64,000 nt of DNA, taken from Mycobacterium montefiorense. Its GTDB lineage: Bacteria; Actinomycetota; Actinomycetes; Mycobacteriales; Mycobacteriaceae. The translations under genes were made by a program, and so were the position numbers. The notes below the pieces were generated by a model. That model saw only the letters and a list, made by a program, of their open reading frames with translations. It was not told where the DNA came from and made no database searches. The stretch is taken from positions 1 to 64,000 of the forward strand of contig NZ_BFCH01000017.1 in the NCBI RefSeq assembly GCF_003112775.1. The letters run 5' to 3'. Below are positions 51,398-59,735 of this stretch, one piece after another (position 1 is the stretch's first letter; the number at the start of each line of letters is the position of its first letter).

Positions 51398-52441
51398 TTG
51401 TCGCCAGCAGACGACCACCGATTCGTGATCATCGGCGCCGGCGCTATCGGCGGCACCGTAGGCGCAGTGTTGGCCCGGGCCGCAATCCCAACCGTCTTGG
51501 TCGCGCGCGGTCGGCATGCCGAGATCCTGGCCGCCGAGGGCATCACACTGAAGACGCCCGACGGAACGTTTCGCACTGCGGTCACCACCGCGTCGCGGCC
51601 CGACGATGTCGTGTTGACCGACCGCGACGTCCTCGTTTTCGCGACCAAGACCCAACAACTCGATGGCGCACTGCAGGAGTGGGTGGATCAGCCCGTCCAT
51701 GGCCGAGATGGTGGCGTGGGGACCGCGGGCGAGCTGCTGCCGGCAATGACAGCGCTCAACGGGGTTGCCGCAGAAGACAAAGCACAGCGCTATTTCCGCC
51801 GGGTATTCGGGATCTGCGTCTGGTTGCCGGCCGTGCATCTCGAGCCGGGTGAGGTCATCGTGCGGGCGTGGCCGGTGGTCGGGCAGTTCCATATCGCGCG
51901 GTGGCCGGCGGCGCTGCGCACCCCTGAGGATGCCGAGCTGTTGGCGGGGCTCGCCGAGACTTGGACCGCGGCGGGGGTTCGGGTGCGTACTCCCGATGAC
52001 GTCGCCCCGTGGAAGTACAACAAATTGCTGAGCAACCTCGGCAACGCCGTGGGTGCACTCACCGTCGATGCCGCAGCCGAAGTGGTGACCGCGCTGCGGC
52101 GCGAAGGCGAAAAGGTGCTGCGGCAAGCGGGAATCGCATTCATCTCGTCCGAAGTTTCGACGGCGACGCGGGCGGACGGGCCCACGATACGGCCGGTGCC
52201 CGGATCGAATACCGGGCCGAGCAATTCGACATGGCAATCGTTGAGCCGCCAGACCGGCAACGTGGAGACCGACTTCCTCAACGGCGAGATCGTCCGGATC
52301 GCGCACCGACACGGCATCGAGGCGCCGCTGAACACCGCATTAGCTCGTGCCGCCCGCGCGACGGCGCGAAATGGCTTTGGCCCAGGCCGCTATTCAGCCC
52401 GGCAGCTGGCAGACCTGGTTGGAGTCGACGGGCACGAGTGA
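51398..52441 (+). CDS. Ketopantoate reductase-like (ApbA/PanE) oxidoreductase
   Basis: A protein of about 347 aa with an N-terminal NADP-binding domain (FVIIGAGAIGGTVGAVLARA, followed by LVARGRHAEIL) and the ketopantoate-reductase C-domain (WKYNKLLSNLGNAVGALTV, where Lys and Asn are the conserved active-site residues; then TGNVETDFLNGEIVRIA). Many mycobacterial homologues act on other 2-oxoacids, so the substrate is open. No ATG precedes the first strand; TTG 51398 is my best start, GTG 51311 would begin beside the hairpin. Confidence 0.82.
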   Translation: MSPADDHRFVIIGAGAIGGTVGAVLARAAIPTVLVARGRHAEILAAEGITLKTPDGTFRTAVTTASRPDDVVLTDRDVLVFATKTQQLDGALQEWVDQPVHGRDGGVGTAGELLPAMTALNGVAAEDKAQRYFRRVFGICVWLPAVHLEPGEVIVRAWPVVGQFHIARWPAALRTPEDAELLAGLAETWTAAGVRVRTPDDVAPWKYNKLLSNLGNAVGALTVDAAAEVVTALRREGEKVLRQAGIAFISSEVSTATRADGPTIRPVPGSNTGPSNSTWQSLSRQTGNVETDFLNGEIVRIAHRHGIEAPLNTALARAARATARNGFGPGRYSARQLADLVGVDGHE

Positions 52442-52444
52442 CGG

Positions 52445-53923
52445 CTAAGGAGTTACCAGGCAGAGCGGTTTTCGCCCGGTCCACCACCCAAGCGCCTCCG
52501 CACCCGCGGCCCGGTCGGCCGAATTGCCCGCCCAGGCGATGTAGCCGTCGGGACGCACCAGCACCGCCGGACCGTCATCGGTCCGCTCTGCCTGGGGGAG
52601 CCCGGCCGCGTCGATGCAGGGCGCACCCCGCTCACGAACGAAGACGAAACCCGGCAGGCGTAACAGCTTGCCGATTTGCCCATGCCGCAACGGAATCTGC
52701 GTCGCGCGGGTACCCACCAAAGGGCTCTCACCCTTGCGGGTGGCATACCGCAACGTTGTTCCGGCGAAGCTGCCGGCAATCGCGTCACGCACACGGGGGA
52801 TGCGAAGTAGCCTCGGTGCCAGCATATTTCGTAGTCCGCGGGCAACCGGCGGACGAAGCGTGATGCCGCGGGCCATCAGGCCTGACTGCAGCAACACCCG
52901 CTTGCCGATCGGATGGCGTTCGTCGTGGTAGGTGTCGAGCACCGAGTCGCCGGCACCGGCGAGCACCGCGTCGATCTTCCACGCGAGGTTCGCGGCGTCC
53001 TGGATGCCGGTGTTCATGCCCTGGCCCCCCATCGGGGAGTGGACATGTGCGGCATCTCCGGCCAGAAACACGCGGCCATGCCGGTATTGCTCGACTTGGC
53101 GTTCGTCGCAATGGAATCGGGACTTCCATCCCACCTCGAGTAACCCGGGATCGGGATCCATCGCCCGCGCCAGAATGTCGGCGATCTCGTCTCGTTTGAC
53201 GGGCGCGTCGTCGGGCAGCTGGTTGTTGCGGTCCCAGACCATGGCGCGGTACCAGGCGCCGCTGGCGTCGCGGTCGTCGTAGGGAGCCAAGAATGCGAAC
53301 TCGTTACGAGTGCTGCCCAGCGTCAGGGCGCCTCCGGCGGGCCCATCCGCGAGTTTCACATCCGCCAGAACGATCGACGACAGCATGGTCCGGCCGGGGA
53401 AGTCCGCGCCCACCAGTGCGCGAACAGTGCTGTGCGCCCCATCGGCGCCGATCAAATACTGTGCCCGCCAACGGACAAGGTCGCCCGGGCCGCCGTCCTC
53501 GGGTCGCGCGATCACGGTCACGCCGTCGGTGTCCTGCTCGAGTCCGATGACCTCGATGCCGCGCTGGATGTCGGCGCCATGCGCGATCGCATAGTCGGCA
53601 AGCGCCCGATCGACGTTGGTCTGCGGGGTGATCATTGCGAATCGGTAGGGCGAGTCGAGGTGCGTGAGGTCGATGCGGGCACCGCCGAAAATCGTGACTC
53701 CCGGTGCGTGATGTGAGCGCGCCAGGAGGTCCTCGGCGACCCCCCGGGCGTCGAGGACCTCCAGCGTGCGGGCCATGGTGGCGAAGGCGCGGCTGGACGG
53801 GTTGATGGTGGGCCAGCGCTGAAGCACGGTGACCGAGCGGCCCGTGCGCGCCAGGTCACCCGCGGCGGTCAGGCCCGTCGGCCCGGCGCCGACGACGACG
53901 ACGTTGACAGCGTGGGTCGTCAT
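52445..53923 (-). CDS. FAD-dependent monooxygenase (PheA/TfdB family)
   Basis: A 492-aa flavoprotein hydroxylase. The FAD dinucleotide motif is VVVVGAGPTGLTAAGDLARTG at the N-terminus, the DG motif YLIGADGAHSTVR (about 160-172), and the second FAD motif LAGDAAHVHSPMGGQGMNTGIQDAANL (about 282-310). A thioredoxin-like tail ends with LVRPDGYIAWAGN. It would hydroxylate a phenolic or polyketide-like compound with NAD(P)H. Its ATG overlaps the stop of the small upstream gene. The pair faces a TetR gene across operator palindromes. Confidence 0.93.
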   Translation of the reverse strand: MTTHAVNVVVVGAGPTGLTAAGDLARTGRSVTVLQRWPTINPSSRAFATMARTLEVLDARGVAEDLLARSHHAPGVTIFGGARIDLTHLDSPYRFAMITPQTNVDRALADYAIAHGADIQRGIEVIGLEQDTDGVTVIARPEDGGPGDLVRWRAQYLIGADGAHSTVRALVGADFPGRTMLSSIVLADVKLADGPAGGALTLGSTRNEFAFLAPYDDRDASGAWYRAMVWDRNNQLPDDAPVKRDEIADILARAMDPDPGLLEVGWKSRFHCDERQVEQYRHGRVFLAGDAAHVHSPMGGQGMNTGIQDAANLAWKIDAVLAGAGDSVLDTYHDERHPIGKRVLLQSGLMARGITLRPPVARGLRNMLAPRLLRIPRVRDAIAGSFAGTTLRYATRKGESPLVGTRATQIPLRHGQIGKLLRLPGFVFVRERGAPCIDAAGLPQAERTDDGPAVLVRPDGYIAWAGNSADRAAGAEALGWWTGRKPLCLVTP

Positions 53924-54327
53924 CGTGTCACCGCTTCCGGGTGCGGGTACCAGCGACGGATGTCGTCGGGTGTCGCCACGGCCGCGCGATTGAAGACGAA
54001 CCGGCAGCCGGGCTGGGTGATGTGTGCGGCATTGACGATCGATTCGAACAGCAGCGTGTTGCTGGCGATCAGCCGCACGCCGGCGCCGATCAGTACCGCG
54101 TCGTATCGCTTGGACGCCAGCGATGTGCGGGCTTTGTCGACGCCGGTCTCGCCAAAGTCGATCAGGCAGTTGTCGACGTCGTAGCCGGCGGCGCGCAACG
54201 CCACGACATTGTCGTTGTTGGCGGTGCGCAGCTTCTCCTTCGACAGGCCAGGGAATTGCGCGAAGTCGGGTGAGGAGTAGTCGATCACGTCGGGATCGAG
54301 TCCGATCTGGATGGCGGTGACGGCCAT
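53920..54327 (-). CDS. Conserved protein of unknown function upstream of the monooxygenase
   Basis: A 135-aa soluble protein, MAVTAIQIGLDPDVIDYSSP at the start, with GYDVDNCLIDFGETGVDKA and KRYDAVLIGAGVRLI; the pattern suggests an alpha/beta Rossmann-like fold but I do not recognise a family. The stop overlaps the monooxygenase ATG by four bases, so they are co-translated. ATG 54327 is chosen because the longer frame would run through the operator region and into the TetR gene. Confidence 0.7.
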   Translation of the reverse strand: MAVTAIQIGLDPDVIDYSSPDFAQFPGLSKEKLRTANNDNVVALRAAGYDVDNCLIDFGETGVDKARTSLASKRYDAVLIGAGVRLIASNTLLFESIVNAAHITQPGCRFVFNRAAVATPDDIRRWYPHPEAVTR

Positions 54328-54348
54328 GGCTACATCCCCGATGCTGAC

Positions 54349-54408
54349 TTCAACAGTTGTTGAACTCAAACGGTAGGCCGCGATGTATGCGATGTCAACA
54401 GCTGTTGA
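54349..54408. promoter_or_regulatory. Paired TetR operators between divergent genes
   Basis: TTCAACAGTTGTTGAA at 54349-54364 (seven-base arms) and TCAACAGCTGTTGA at 54395-54408 (perfect) share the half-site TCAACAG/TGTTGA. One sits 22 bases before the leftward gene, the other 14 bases before the TetR start. Confidence 0.75.
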
Positions 54409-54421
54409 ATATACTGCTCGG

Positions 54422-54979
54422 ATGGCAGCCAAAGCCCGTGATGGCGAGGCCACGCGATCGACGATTCTGACCACCGCGCGTGCGCAATTCGGGGCCCATG
54501 GATTCGAACGCACCACCATCCGTTCGGTGGCAGCGGAGGCCGGCGTCGATCCGGCGCTGGTGATGCACTACTTCGGCAGCAAGGCGGACCTTTTCGCCGC
54601 CGCCTCCCGATTCGAGGTCGAGTTCCCCGATCTCTCCGGCATCGCCCCCGACCGCATCGCCGATCTGCTGCTGCCGATGTTCGTCGGCGTCTGGGGACCG
54701 CAGGGGCCGCTGTTGCCGATGCTGCGCGCAGCCGCGACCAATCGGACTGCCGCGGATGCGTTACTCGCGGTGTTCGTCGACCAGGTAGCACCGGCGCTGT
54801 CCGCGGTGGTCCCCGATCACGCTCACGATCGAGCCGCGCTGGTGGGATCGCAACTGCTCGGACTCGCGACCGCCCGCTACATCCTGTGCATTCCGGCGCT
54901 GGCCGACATGGACGACGCACGACTCGTCCAATGGCTGCGACCGGTGTTTATGCATTACCTATCGGATCCGGCACCATGA
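54422..54979 (+). CDS. TetR-family transcriptional regulator
   Basis: A 185-aa regulator with HTH about residues 10-55 (TRSTILTTARAQFGAHGFERTTIRS, then VAAEAGVDPALVMHYFGSKADLFAAA) and a TetR_C-type effector domain (LPMLRAAATNRTAADALLAVFV). ATG 54422 follows the second operator palindrome. It probably represses itself and the divergent monooxygenase pair, and is followed after four bases by a SnoaL-like gene. Confidence 0.92.
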   Translation: MAAKARDGEATRSTILTTARAQFGAHGFERTTIRSVAAEAGVDPALVMHYFGSKADLFAAASRFEVEFPDLSGIAPDRIADLLLPMFVGVWGPQGPLLPMLRAAATNRTAADALLAVFVDQVAPALSAVVPDHAHDRAALVGSQLLGLATARYILCIPALADMDDARLVQWLRPVFMHYLSDPAP

Positions 54980-54983
54980 TCTG

Positions 54984-55388
54984 ATGCATCCCTTCCGGAA
55001 AGCAGTCGAGGACCGTGACGAGGCGGCCATCCAGGCCATGCTGGCCGACAACGTCGTGTTCACCAGCCCGGTGGCGTTCAAGCCGTATGTCGGCAAGCCG
55101 ATCACCGCGGCGATCCTGCGTGGTGTGCTGCGGATCTTCGAGGACTTCCGCTACATCCGCGAGATCGCCGGGAGCGACGGTCGTGACCATGCACTCGTGT
55201 TCGAGACCGGTATTTCGGGTGCGCCGGGCGTGAAGATCACCGGCTGCGACTTCCTGCATATCGACGCCGACGGCCTGATCGACGACTTCATGGTCATGGT
55301 GCGTCCGCTGTCGGGCGCGACGGCGCTGTCCGAAGCGATGGCCGCGCAGTTCAGTCGGATCCAGCAAGAGGCCGCCGAACTGGCCTAG
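54984..55388 (+). CDS. SnoaL/NTF2-like protein
   Basis: A 134-aa cone-fold protein (MHPFRKAVEDRDEAAIQAMLADNVVFTSPVAF, then DFLHIDADGLIDDFMVMVRPLSG). Such proteins are small isomerases, hydrolases or binding proteins. It starts four bases after the TetR stop, so it belongs to that transcript, and may handle the monooxygenase's substrate or product. Its end overlaps the end of the convergent SnoaL-like pseudogene by four bases. Confidence 0.82.
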   Translation: MHPFRKAVEDRDEAAIQAMLADNVVFTSPVAFKPYVGKPITAAILRGVLRIFEDFRYIREIAGSDGRDHALVFETGISGAPGVKITGCDFLHIDADGLIDDFMVMVRPLSGATALSEAMAAQFSRIQQEAAELA

Positions 55389-55891
55389 GCACTGAGGATT
55401 CCGACGCGTCCGGCATCGGCTTCGCGCCGCAGCACGGTGGTGGTGAGGTCGAACTTCGTACCGGGAATCGTTTCGTTGACGAACGGATTGCCGGTCCACC
55501 AAGTGATGCGGCATACCCGGTGCGTGATCCGCCAGCCACCGCCAGTGCACACCAGCGCGTCGTCGTACCAGCCGCTGCCATCCCAGAGCGGGTTGCCGTC
55601 GGCCGCCTTGCGTACCAGCCTCCAGCCCCCGTTGCAGAAGCTGTGCGCGCGGTCGCCGTCGACTTGGACGACATGGGTGGACATCGTGTGCTGAGTGGAA
55701 TCGAACGGATCATGGAACGCGGCGAACTCGGCCTTGAACCGTTCGCGATCCGTCCAGCGCGACGTCGGGCCTTAGTCGGCGTCCACTTCCTCGGCGAAGA
55801 TCCGATCGAACAAGTCCCAGCGCTGGGAATCGACCGCCAGCCCGTAGAGGTTCACCAGTTGAGTGATCGCCACAATGTCGCTGTCGGTCAT
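55385..55891 (-). pseudogene. SnoaL-like gene with an in-frame stop
   Basis: From ATG 55891 the frame reads MTDSDIVAITQLVNLYGLAVD and WDLFDRIFAEEVDAD, then TAA at 55772-55774 (codon 40), and continues in the same frame with GPTSRWTDRERFKAEFAAFH and DSTQHTMSTHVVQVDGDRAH to the stop at 55385. The whole would be a 168-aa SnoaL-like protein; the stop sits where homologues have Tyr (DADYGPTS), one base change from TAC. An internal ATG at 55684 leaves only a 99-aa fragment. A sequencing error is the alternative. Confidence 0.8.
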
Positions 55892-55925
55892 GGTCGAAGG
55901 GTATTAGGCGCGAAGGGAGACGCGG

Positions 55926-56807
55926 GTGAAGATTCGCTTCGGGGTCGGACTGGGTGCAGACAGCGCTCCCGATCAGCTTGCCGGCATTGTCGATCACCTG
56001 GAGAGCAGCGGGGTGGACTCGCTGTGGTTCTCCGAGCTGGTGTACGCCCCCACGGTCGATCCAACGGTCGGAATGGCTTATGCACTCGGCCGGACGACCC
56101 GGCTGAAGGTGGGCACGTCGGTGGCGGTGCTGCCGGGGCGCCATCCGGTGCTGGTGGCCAAACAACTGGCGTCGTTGGCAGCCGTCGCGCCCAAGCGGGT
56201 TCTTCCGGCCTTCGGGCTGCGTTCGGCGATTCCCGCCGAACGCGAGCTATTCGTGGTGCCTGACGGAGAGCGGGCCGCGGTGTTCGACGAATCGCTGCGG
56301 GTGCTGCGCGTCGCGCTGACCAACGAGTCGGCCGCCTACGACGGTCGTTACTTCACGGTCAGCGGCGCAGTGATAACACCGAAACCATCTCCCGCACTGG
56401 ATATTTGGCTGGGGGGCTCGGCACCGGCGGCGTATCAGCACATCGGTACGTTGGCGGATGGCTGGTTGGGTAGCTTCCTGACCCCGGATGAGTCGCGCGC
56501 CGGGCGCGAGGCGATCGAACGGGCCGCGGAACAGGCTGGCCGACACATCGAGCCCGACCACTTCGGTATTTCGTTGGGCGTCGCTGACGGTGAGCTGTCG
56601 GCGGAGCTGGTCGCAGCGGCCCGACGGCGCCGCCCGGACGTCGATCCCGCTGACCTGATCGCCGTGGACTGGGATCAGCTGCACCGGCGGCTCGATGCCT
56701 ACCTGGATGCCGGGTTGACGAAATTCGTCATCCGGCCCGCCGGGAGCGCGCCGCTGGACGGCTTCATCGAGCGCTTCATCGAAGAGCTGGTCGGCCGGCA
56801 GAACTGA
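55926..56807 (+). CDS. LLM-class F420-dependent oxidoreductase
   Basis: A 293-aa luciferase-like barrel, MKIRFGVGLGADSAPDQLAG at the start, then GVDSLWFSELVYAPTVDPTVGMAYALGRTTRLKVGTSVAVLPGRHPVLVAKQ in outline, and LDIWLGGSAPAAYQHIGTLADGWLG. The family pattern is that of probable F420-dependent mycobacterial enzymes. GTG 55926 is divergent from the SnoaL-like pseudogene (34 bases). Substrate unknown. Confidence 0.88.
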   Translation: MKIRFGVGLGADSAPDQLAGIVDHLESSGVDSLWFSELVYAPTVDPTVGMAYALGRTTRLKVGTSVAVLPGRHPVLVAKQLASLAAVAPKRVLPAFGLRSAIPAERELFVVPDGERAAVFDESLRVLRVALTNESAAYDGRYFTVSGAVITPKPSPALDIWLGGSAPAAYQHIGTLADGWLGSFLTPDESRAGREAIERAAEQAGRHIEPDHFGISLGVADGELSAELVAAARRRRPDVDPADLIAVDWDQLHRRLDAYLDAGLTKFVIRPAGSAPLDGFIERFIEELVGRQN

Positions 56808-56885
56808 GCAAGGCGGCTCGTTGGTGAACCAGGCTGCGCGCTGCCGCGGCTCTGCTGCCAGACTGCCGCGGCCTAGTCTCGAGAA

Positions 56886-57605
56886 ATGACCATCCCCTAC
56901 GACGTGGCGCTGCATGAGCGGATTGGCAACCATCTAGCGGTCCACGACCGTCGCGCGGTGAGCGATCCGACCAAGCGGCATGCCGCAGTCGCGGTGGTAT
57001 TGGTCGACTCGGAGGTCGGCGAGGACCGGGTGGATCCGGTGTCGGTCGAGGAGTGGAACGACGGTCGCCCGATGCCGGCAACGGATCTGGACGGCCGCAT
57101 GGTCGATGTGTCCGGCGGCGCTGCTTTTCTGCTGTGCCGCAGGGCTTCTCGCTTGACCTCGCACGCGGCGCAGTGGGCACTGCCCGGAGGTCGCCTCGAT
57201 CCGGGGGAGACTGTGATCGACGCAGCGCTGCGGGAGCTGCACGAAGAGGTGGGGATCGACCTGCCCGGCTCGACGGTGTTGGGCCTGCTCGACGACTACC
57301 CGACGCGATCCGGATACGTCATCACCCCAGTGGTGATCTGGGGAGGTGGACGGCTCGATCCCCATCCCGCCCCAGACGAGGTCGTGGCGGTGTACCGGGT
57401 GGGGCTACACCAACTGCAACGCGATGACTCGCCGCGGTTCATCACCATCTCGGAGAGCCCACGACCGGTGGTGCAGATCCCGTTGGGAAACGACCTCATC
57501 CACGCACCTACCGGCGCGGTGCTGTTGCAGCTGCGCTGGCTGTGTCTGGAAGGACGCCATGATGCGGTCGATCAGCTCGAGCAACCGGTCTTCGCGTGGA
57601 AGTAA
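56886..57605 (+). CDS. Nudix hydrolase
   Basis: A 239-aa pyrophosphohydrolase with a complete Nudix box GGRLDPGETVIDAALRELHEEVGI (about residues 101-124), including the metal-binding REL-x-EE. The preceding LCRRASRLTSHAAQWALPGG resembles the CoA-pyrophosphatase signature, so CoA or acyl-CoA is a candidate substrate. The C-terminal region is longer than in minimal Nudix proteins. Confidence 0.92.
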   Translation: MTIPYDVALHERIGNHLAVHDRRAVSDPTKRHAAVAVVLVDSEVGEDRVDPVSVEEWNDGRPMPATDLDGRMVDVSGGAAFLLCRRASRLTSHAAQWALPGGRLDPGETVIDAALRELHEEVGIDLPGSTVLGLLDDYPTRSGYVITPVVIWGGGRLDPHPAPDEVVAVYRVGLHQLQRDDSPRFITISESPRPVVQIPLGNDLIHAPTGAVLLQLRWLCLEGRHDAVDQLEQPVFAWK

Positions 57606-57611
57606 CCATCC

Positions 57612-57639
57612 GACAGCCGCTTTCGCCCGGATGGCTGTC
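57612..57639 (+). terminator. Hairpin after the Nudix gene
   Basis: GACAGCC and GGCTGTC form a seven-base stem with a 14-base loop just past the stop at 57605. An overlapping CCATCC/GGATGG pair offers an alternative fold. Confidence 0.4.
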
Positions 57640-57748
57640 AGCGGAGGTATGCCAGAGACGAGTGTAGAATTTCGTTAGCTGTGTGAACGAACATTCCGGC
57701 GCAGCGTGGCGCCGGCAGTCGTACTGATCTTCGTGAAGGGAGGCCGTG

Positions 57749-58621
57749 ATGCCCCGAACCGCCGGTGACACCTGGGACATCGTGACGAGTGTCGGATTGA
57801 CCGCGCTGGGAGTGTGCGCTGGACGCGCCCTCGATGCCGCCCTCGATCCGCCGTTGGCGAACGACGACTTCGCCGCCGGCGATCCGAATCTTAGTGCCGC
57901 GGTTGCTAACACCGATTTGAACAGCGCGGCGGCGTTCAACGCACAATGGGTGGGCGTGCGCACCCGGTTCTTCGACGACTACTTCACGCAGGCCGGACGC
58001 TCCGGGACCCGACAGGCGGTCATCTTGGCGGCCGGCCTGGATTCCCGTGCGTACCGATTGGCATGGCCTGCCGACTATGCGGTTTTCGAAGTCGATCAGC
58101 CGCGAGTGCTGGAGTTCAAGCAACGCGTCCTTGACGAGCGGGGCGCCGAGCCACTGGTGCGACGTGTCGTGGTCGCCACCGACCTGCGCGATGACTGGGC
58201 GGGTGCGCTGGTCGCGGCGGGATTCGACCCGAGGCAACCGACGGCTTGGGCGGTCGAAGGCTTGCTGCCGTATCTGCCTGGCGCCGCGCAGGACGCACTG
58301 TTCGAGAAGCTGCACGAGCTGTCGGCCGAGGGCAGCCAGATAGCCGCCGAATTGGGCGCCGAACCTGGGGAGGTCCGGGAATTCGCCGAGGGCATAGCCG
58401 CAATCGGCCAACTCGGCGGACAGCACCCGGTCGCCGACCTGTGGTATGACGATCCACGTGCGAGCACCAAAGATTGGCTGGCCGAACGGGATTGGTCAGT
58501 CATCGGCATCGACCTGATGGATAAGGCCGCCAACGAATACGGCCGACCACTCGACGGTCTACCGCCGGTCTTCGAGCGGTTGCTGCGGGACAAATTCTTC
58601 ACCGCCGCTCGCGATCGCTGA
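57749..58621 (+). CDS. SAM-dependent methyltransferase (TIGR00027/LCM-like family)
   Basis: A 290-aa member of the large mycobacterial O-methyltransferase family. Landmarks are NAQWVGVRTRFFDDYFTQA, AVILAAGLDSRAYRLAWP (SAM-binding Gly-Leu-Asp-Ser-Arg-Ala), VFEVDQPRVLEFKQRVL and WAVEGLLPYLPG. Targets in this family are mostly unknown. ATG 57749 follows GGGAGG; a GTG three bases earlier is also possible. Confidence 0.92.
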   Translation: MPRTAGDTWDIVTSVGLTALGVCAGRALDAALDPPLANDDFAAGDPNLSAAVANTDLNSAAAFNAQWVGVRTRFFDDYFTQAGRSGTRQAVILAAGLDSRAYRLAWPADYAVFEVDQPRVLEFKQRVLDERGAEPLVRRVVVATDLRDDWAGALVAAGFDPRQPTAWAVEGLLPYLPGAAQDALFEKLHELSAEGSQIAAELGAEPGEVREFAEGIAAIGQLGGQHPVADLWYDDPRASTKDWLAERDWSVIGIDLMDKAANEYGRPLDGLPPVFERLLRDKFFTAARDR

Positions 58622-58766
58622 ACCGGCTACCTCGCAACGGGGCAGCACTATCAGGACGCACCAATCTGCGCGGTCGCGCACAAACATCGAGTCGATCTAG
58701 CCAGATATCGATGCCAGGAGCAAGATAACTGAGCAACGTTGCCGCTGATCGATTCAGGAGCGCCAC

Positions 58767-59708
58767 ATGACGACCTATGCGTTCGACCCGGAAATCGCTG
58801 CGGTGGTTCCACTTTTGCCCGATCTGCCGGGCGGCGACCCGTTGGCCATCCGGGCGGCGCTGTCGGACATGATCGCTCAATTTCCGCCACCGGACACCAC
58901 CGGAGTGCAGATCGAGGACCGTGAAATCCCGGGCCGCGACGGCGATCCCGCGGTGCCGATCCGCATCTACCGTCCCGAACAGCGCAGCGCCCCGGCCGCT
59001 CTGTACAGCGTGCATGGGGGCGGATTCATCGCCGGCGACCTTGAAACCGAGCACGCCTTCAACGTCGTCCTTGCCCGCGAACTCGGCGTCGTCGTGGGGT
59101 CGGTGGATTATCGGCTCGCACCGGAAACACCGTTCCCCGGAGGGCTCGAGGACGTGTACGCCGGGCTGGTCTGGATGGCGGCGCACGCGGATGAATTAGC
59201 CATCGACCCGCAACGCATCGCGATTCAGGGCACCAGCGCGGGTGGCGGGCTAAGTGCGGCGCTGGCGCTGCTGGCTCGTGACCGGGGCGGGCCGCACATC
59301 GCGTTCCAGTATCTATCGGTGCCCGAACTCGACGACCGACTCACCACCGCGAGCATGACCGACTTCACCGATACGCCGATGTGGAGCCGGCCCCGAGCGA
59401 TCATCAGTTGGGACTCCTACCTGGGGACCGGTCGCGCCGGCGCCGACGACGTGTCGATCTATGCCGCGCCGTCTCGCGCAACTGATTTGGCGGGCCTACC
59501 GCCCGCGTACGTCTCGGTTATGCACTTCGATCCACTGCGAGACGAAGGCGTCGCCTACTCGCTAGGCTTGCTTGCCGCAGGTGTGAGCGTCGAATTACAT
59601 TTATTCCCGGGCACTTTCCACGGATCGATGTTGATCCAAGACGCGGCGATATCAAAGCGTGAGGGAGCGGAGAAGCTCGCGGTGCTGCGTCAAGCGCTCG
59701 CACTGTAA
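58767..59708 (+). CDS. Alpha/beta hydrolase of the hormone-sensitive lipase family
   Basis: A 313-aa esterase/lipase. The oxyanion motif is VHGGGFIAGDLE, the nucleophile elbow GTSAGGGLS (Ser about residue 158, with Thr instead of the usual Asp before it), Asp in VMHFDPLRDEG and His in FPGTFHGS. Such enzymes hydrolyse short to medium acyl esters; mycobacteria have many (Lip family). No signal peptide is seen. Confidence 0.92.
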   Translation: MTTYAFDPEIAAVVPLLPDLPGGDPLAIRAALSDMIAQFPPPDTTGVQIEDREIPGRDGDPAVPIRIYRPEQRSAPAALYSVHGGGFIAGDLETEHAFNVVLARELGVVVGSVDYRLAPETPFPGGLEDVYAGLVWMAAHADELAIDPQRIAIQGTSAGGGLSAALALLARDRGGPHIAFQYLSVPELDDRLTTASMTDFTDTPMWSRPRAIISWDSYLGTGRAGADDVSIYAAPSRATDLAGLPPAYVSVMHFDPLRDEGVAYSLGLLAAGVSVELHLFPGTFHGSMLIQDAAISKREGAEKLAVLRQALAL

Positions 59709-59735
59709 CGCAGGGATCACACACGCAGGGCAAAA

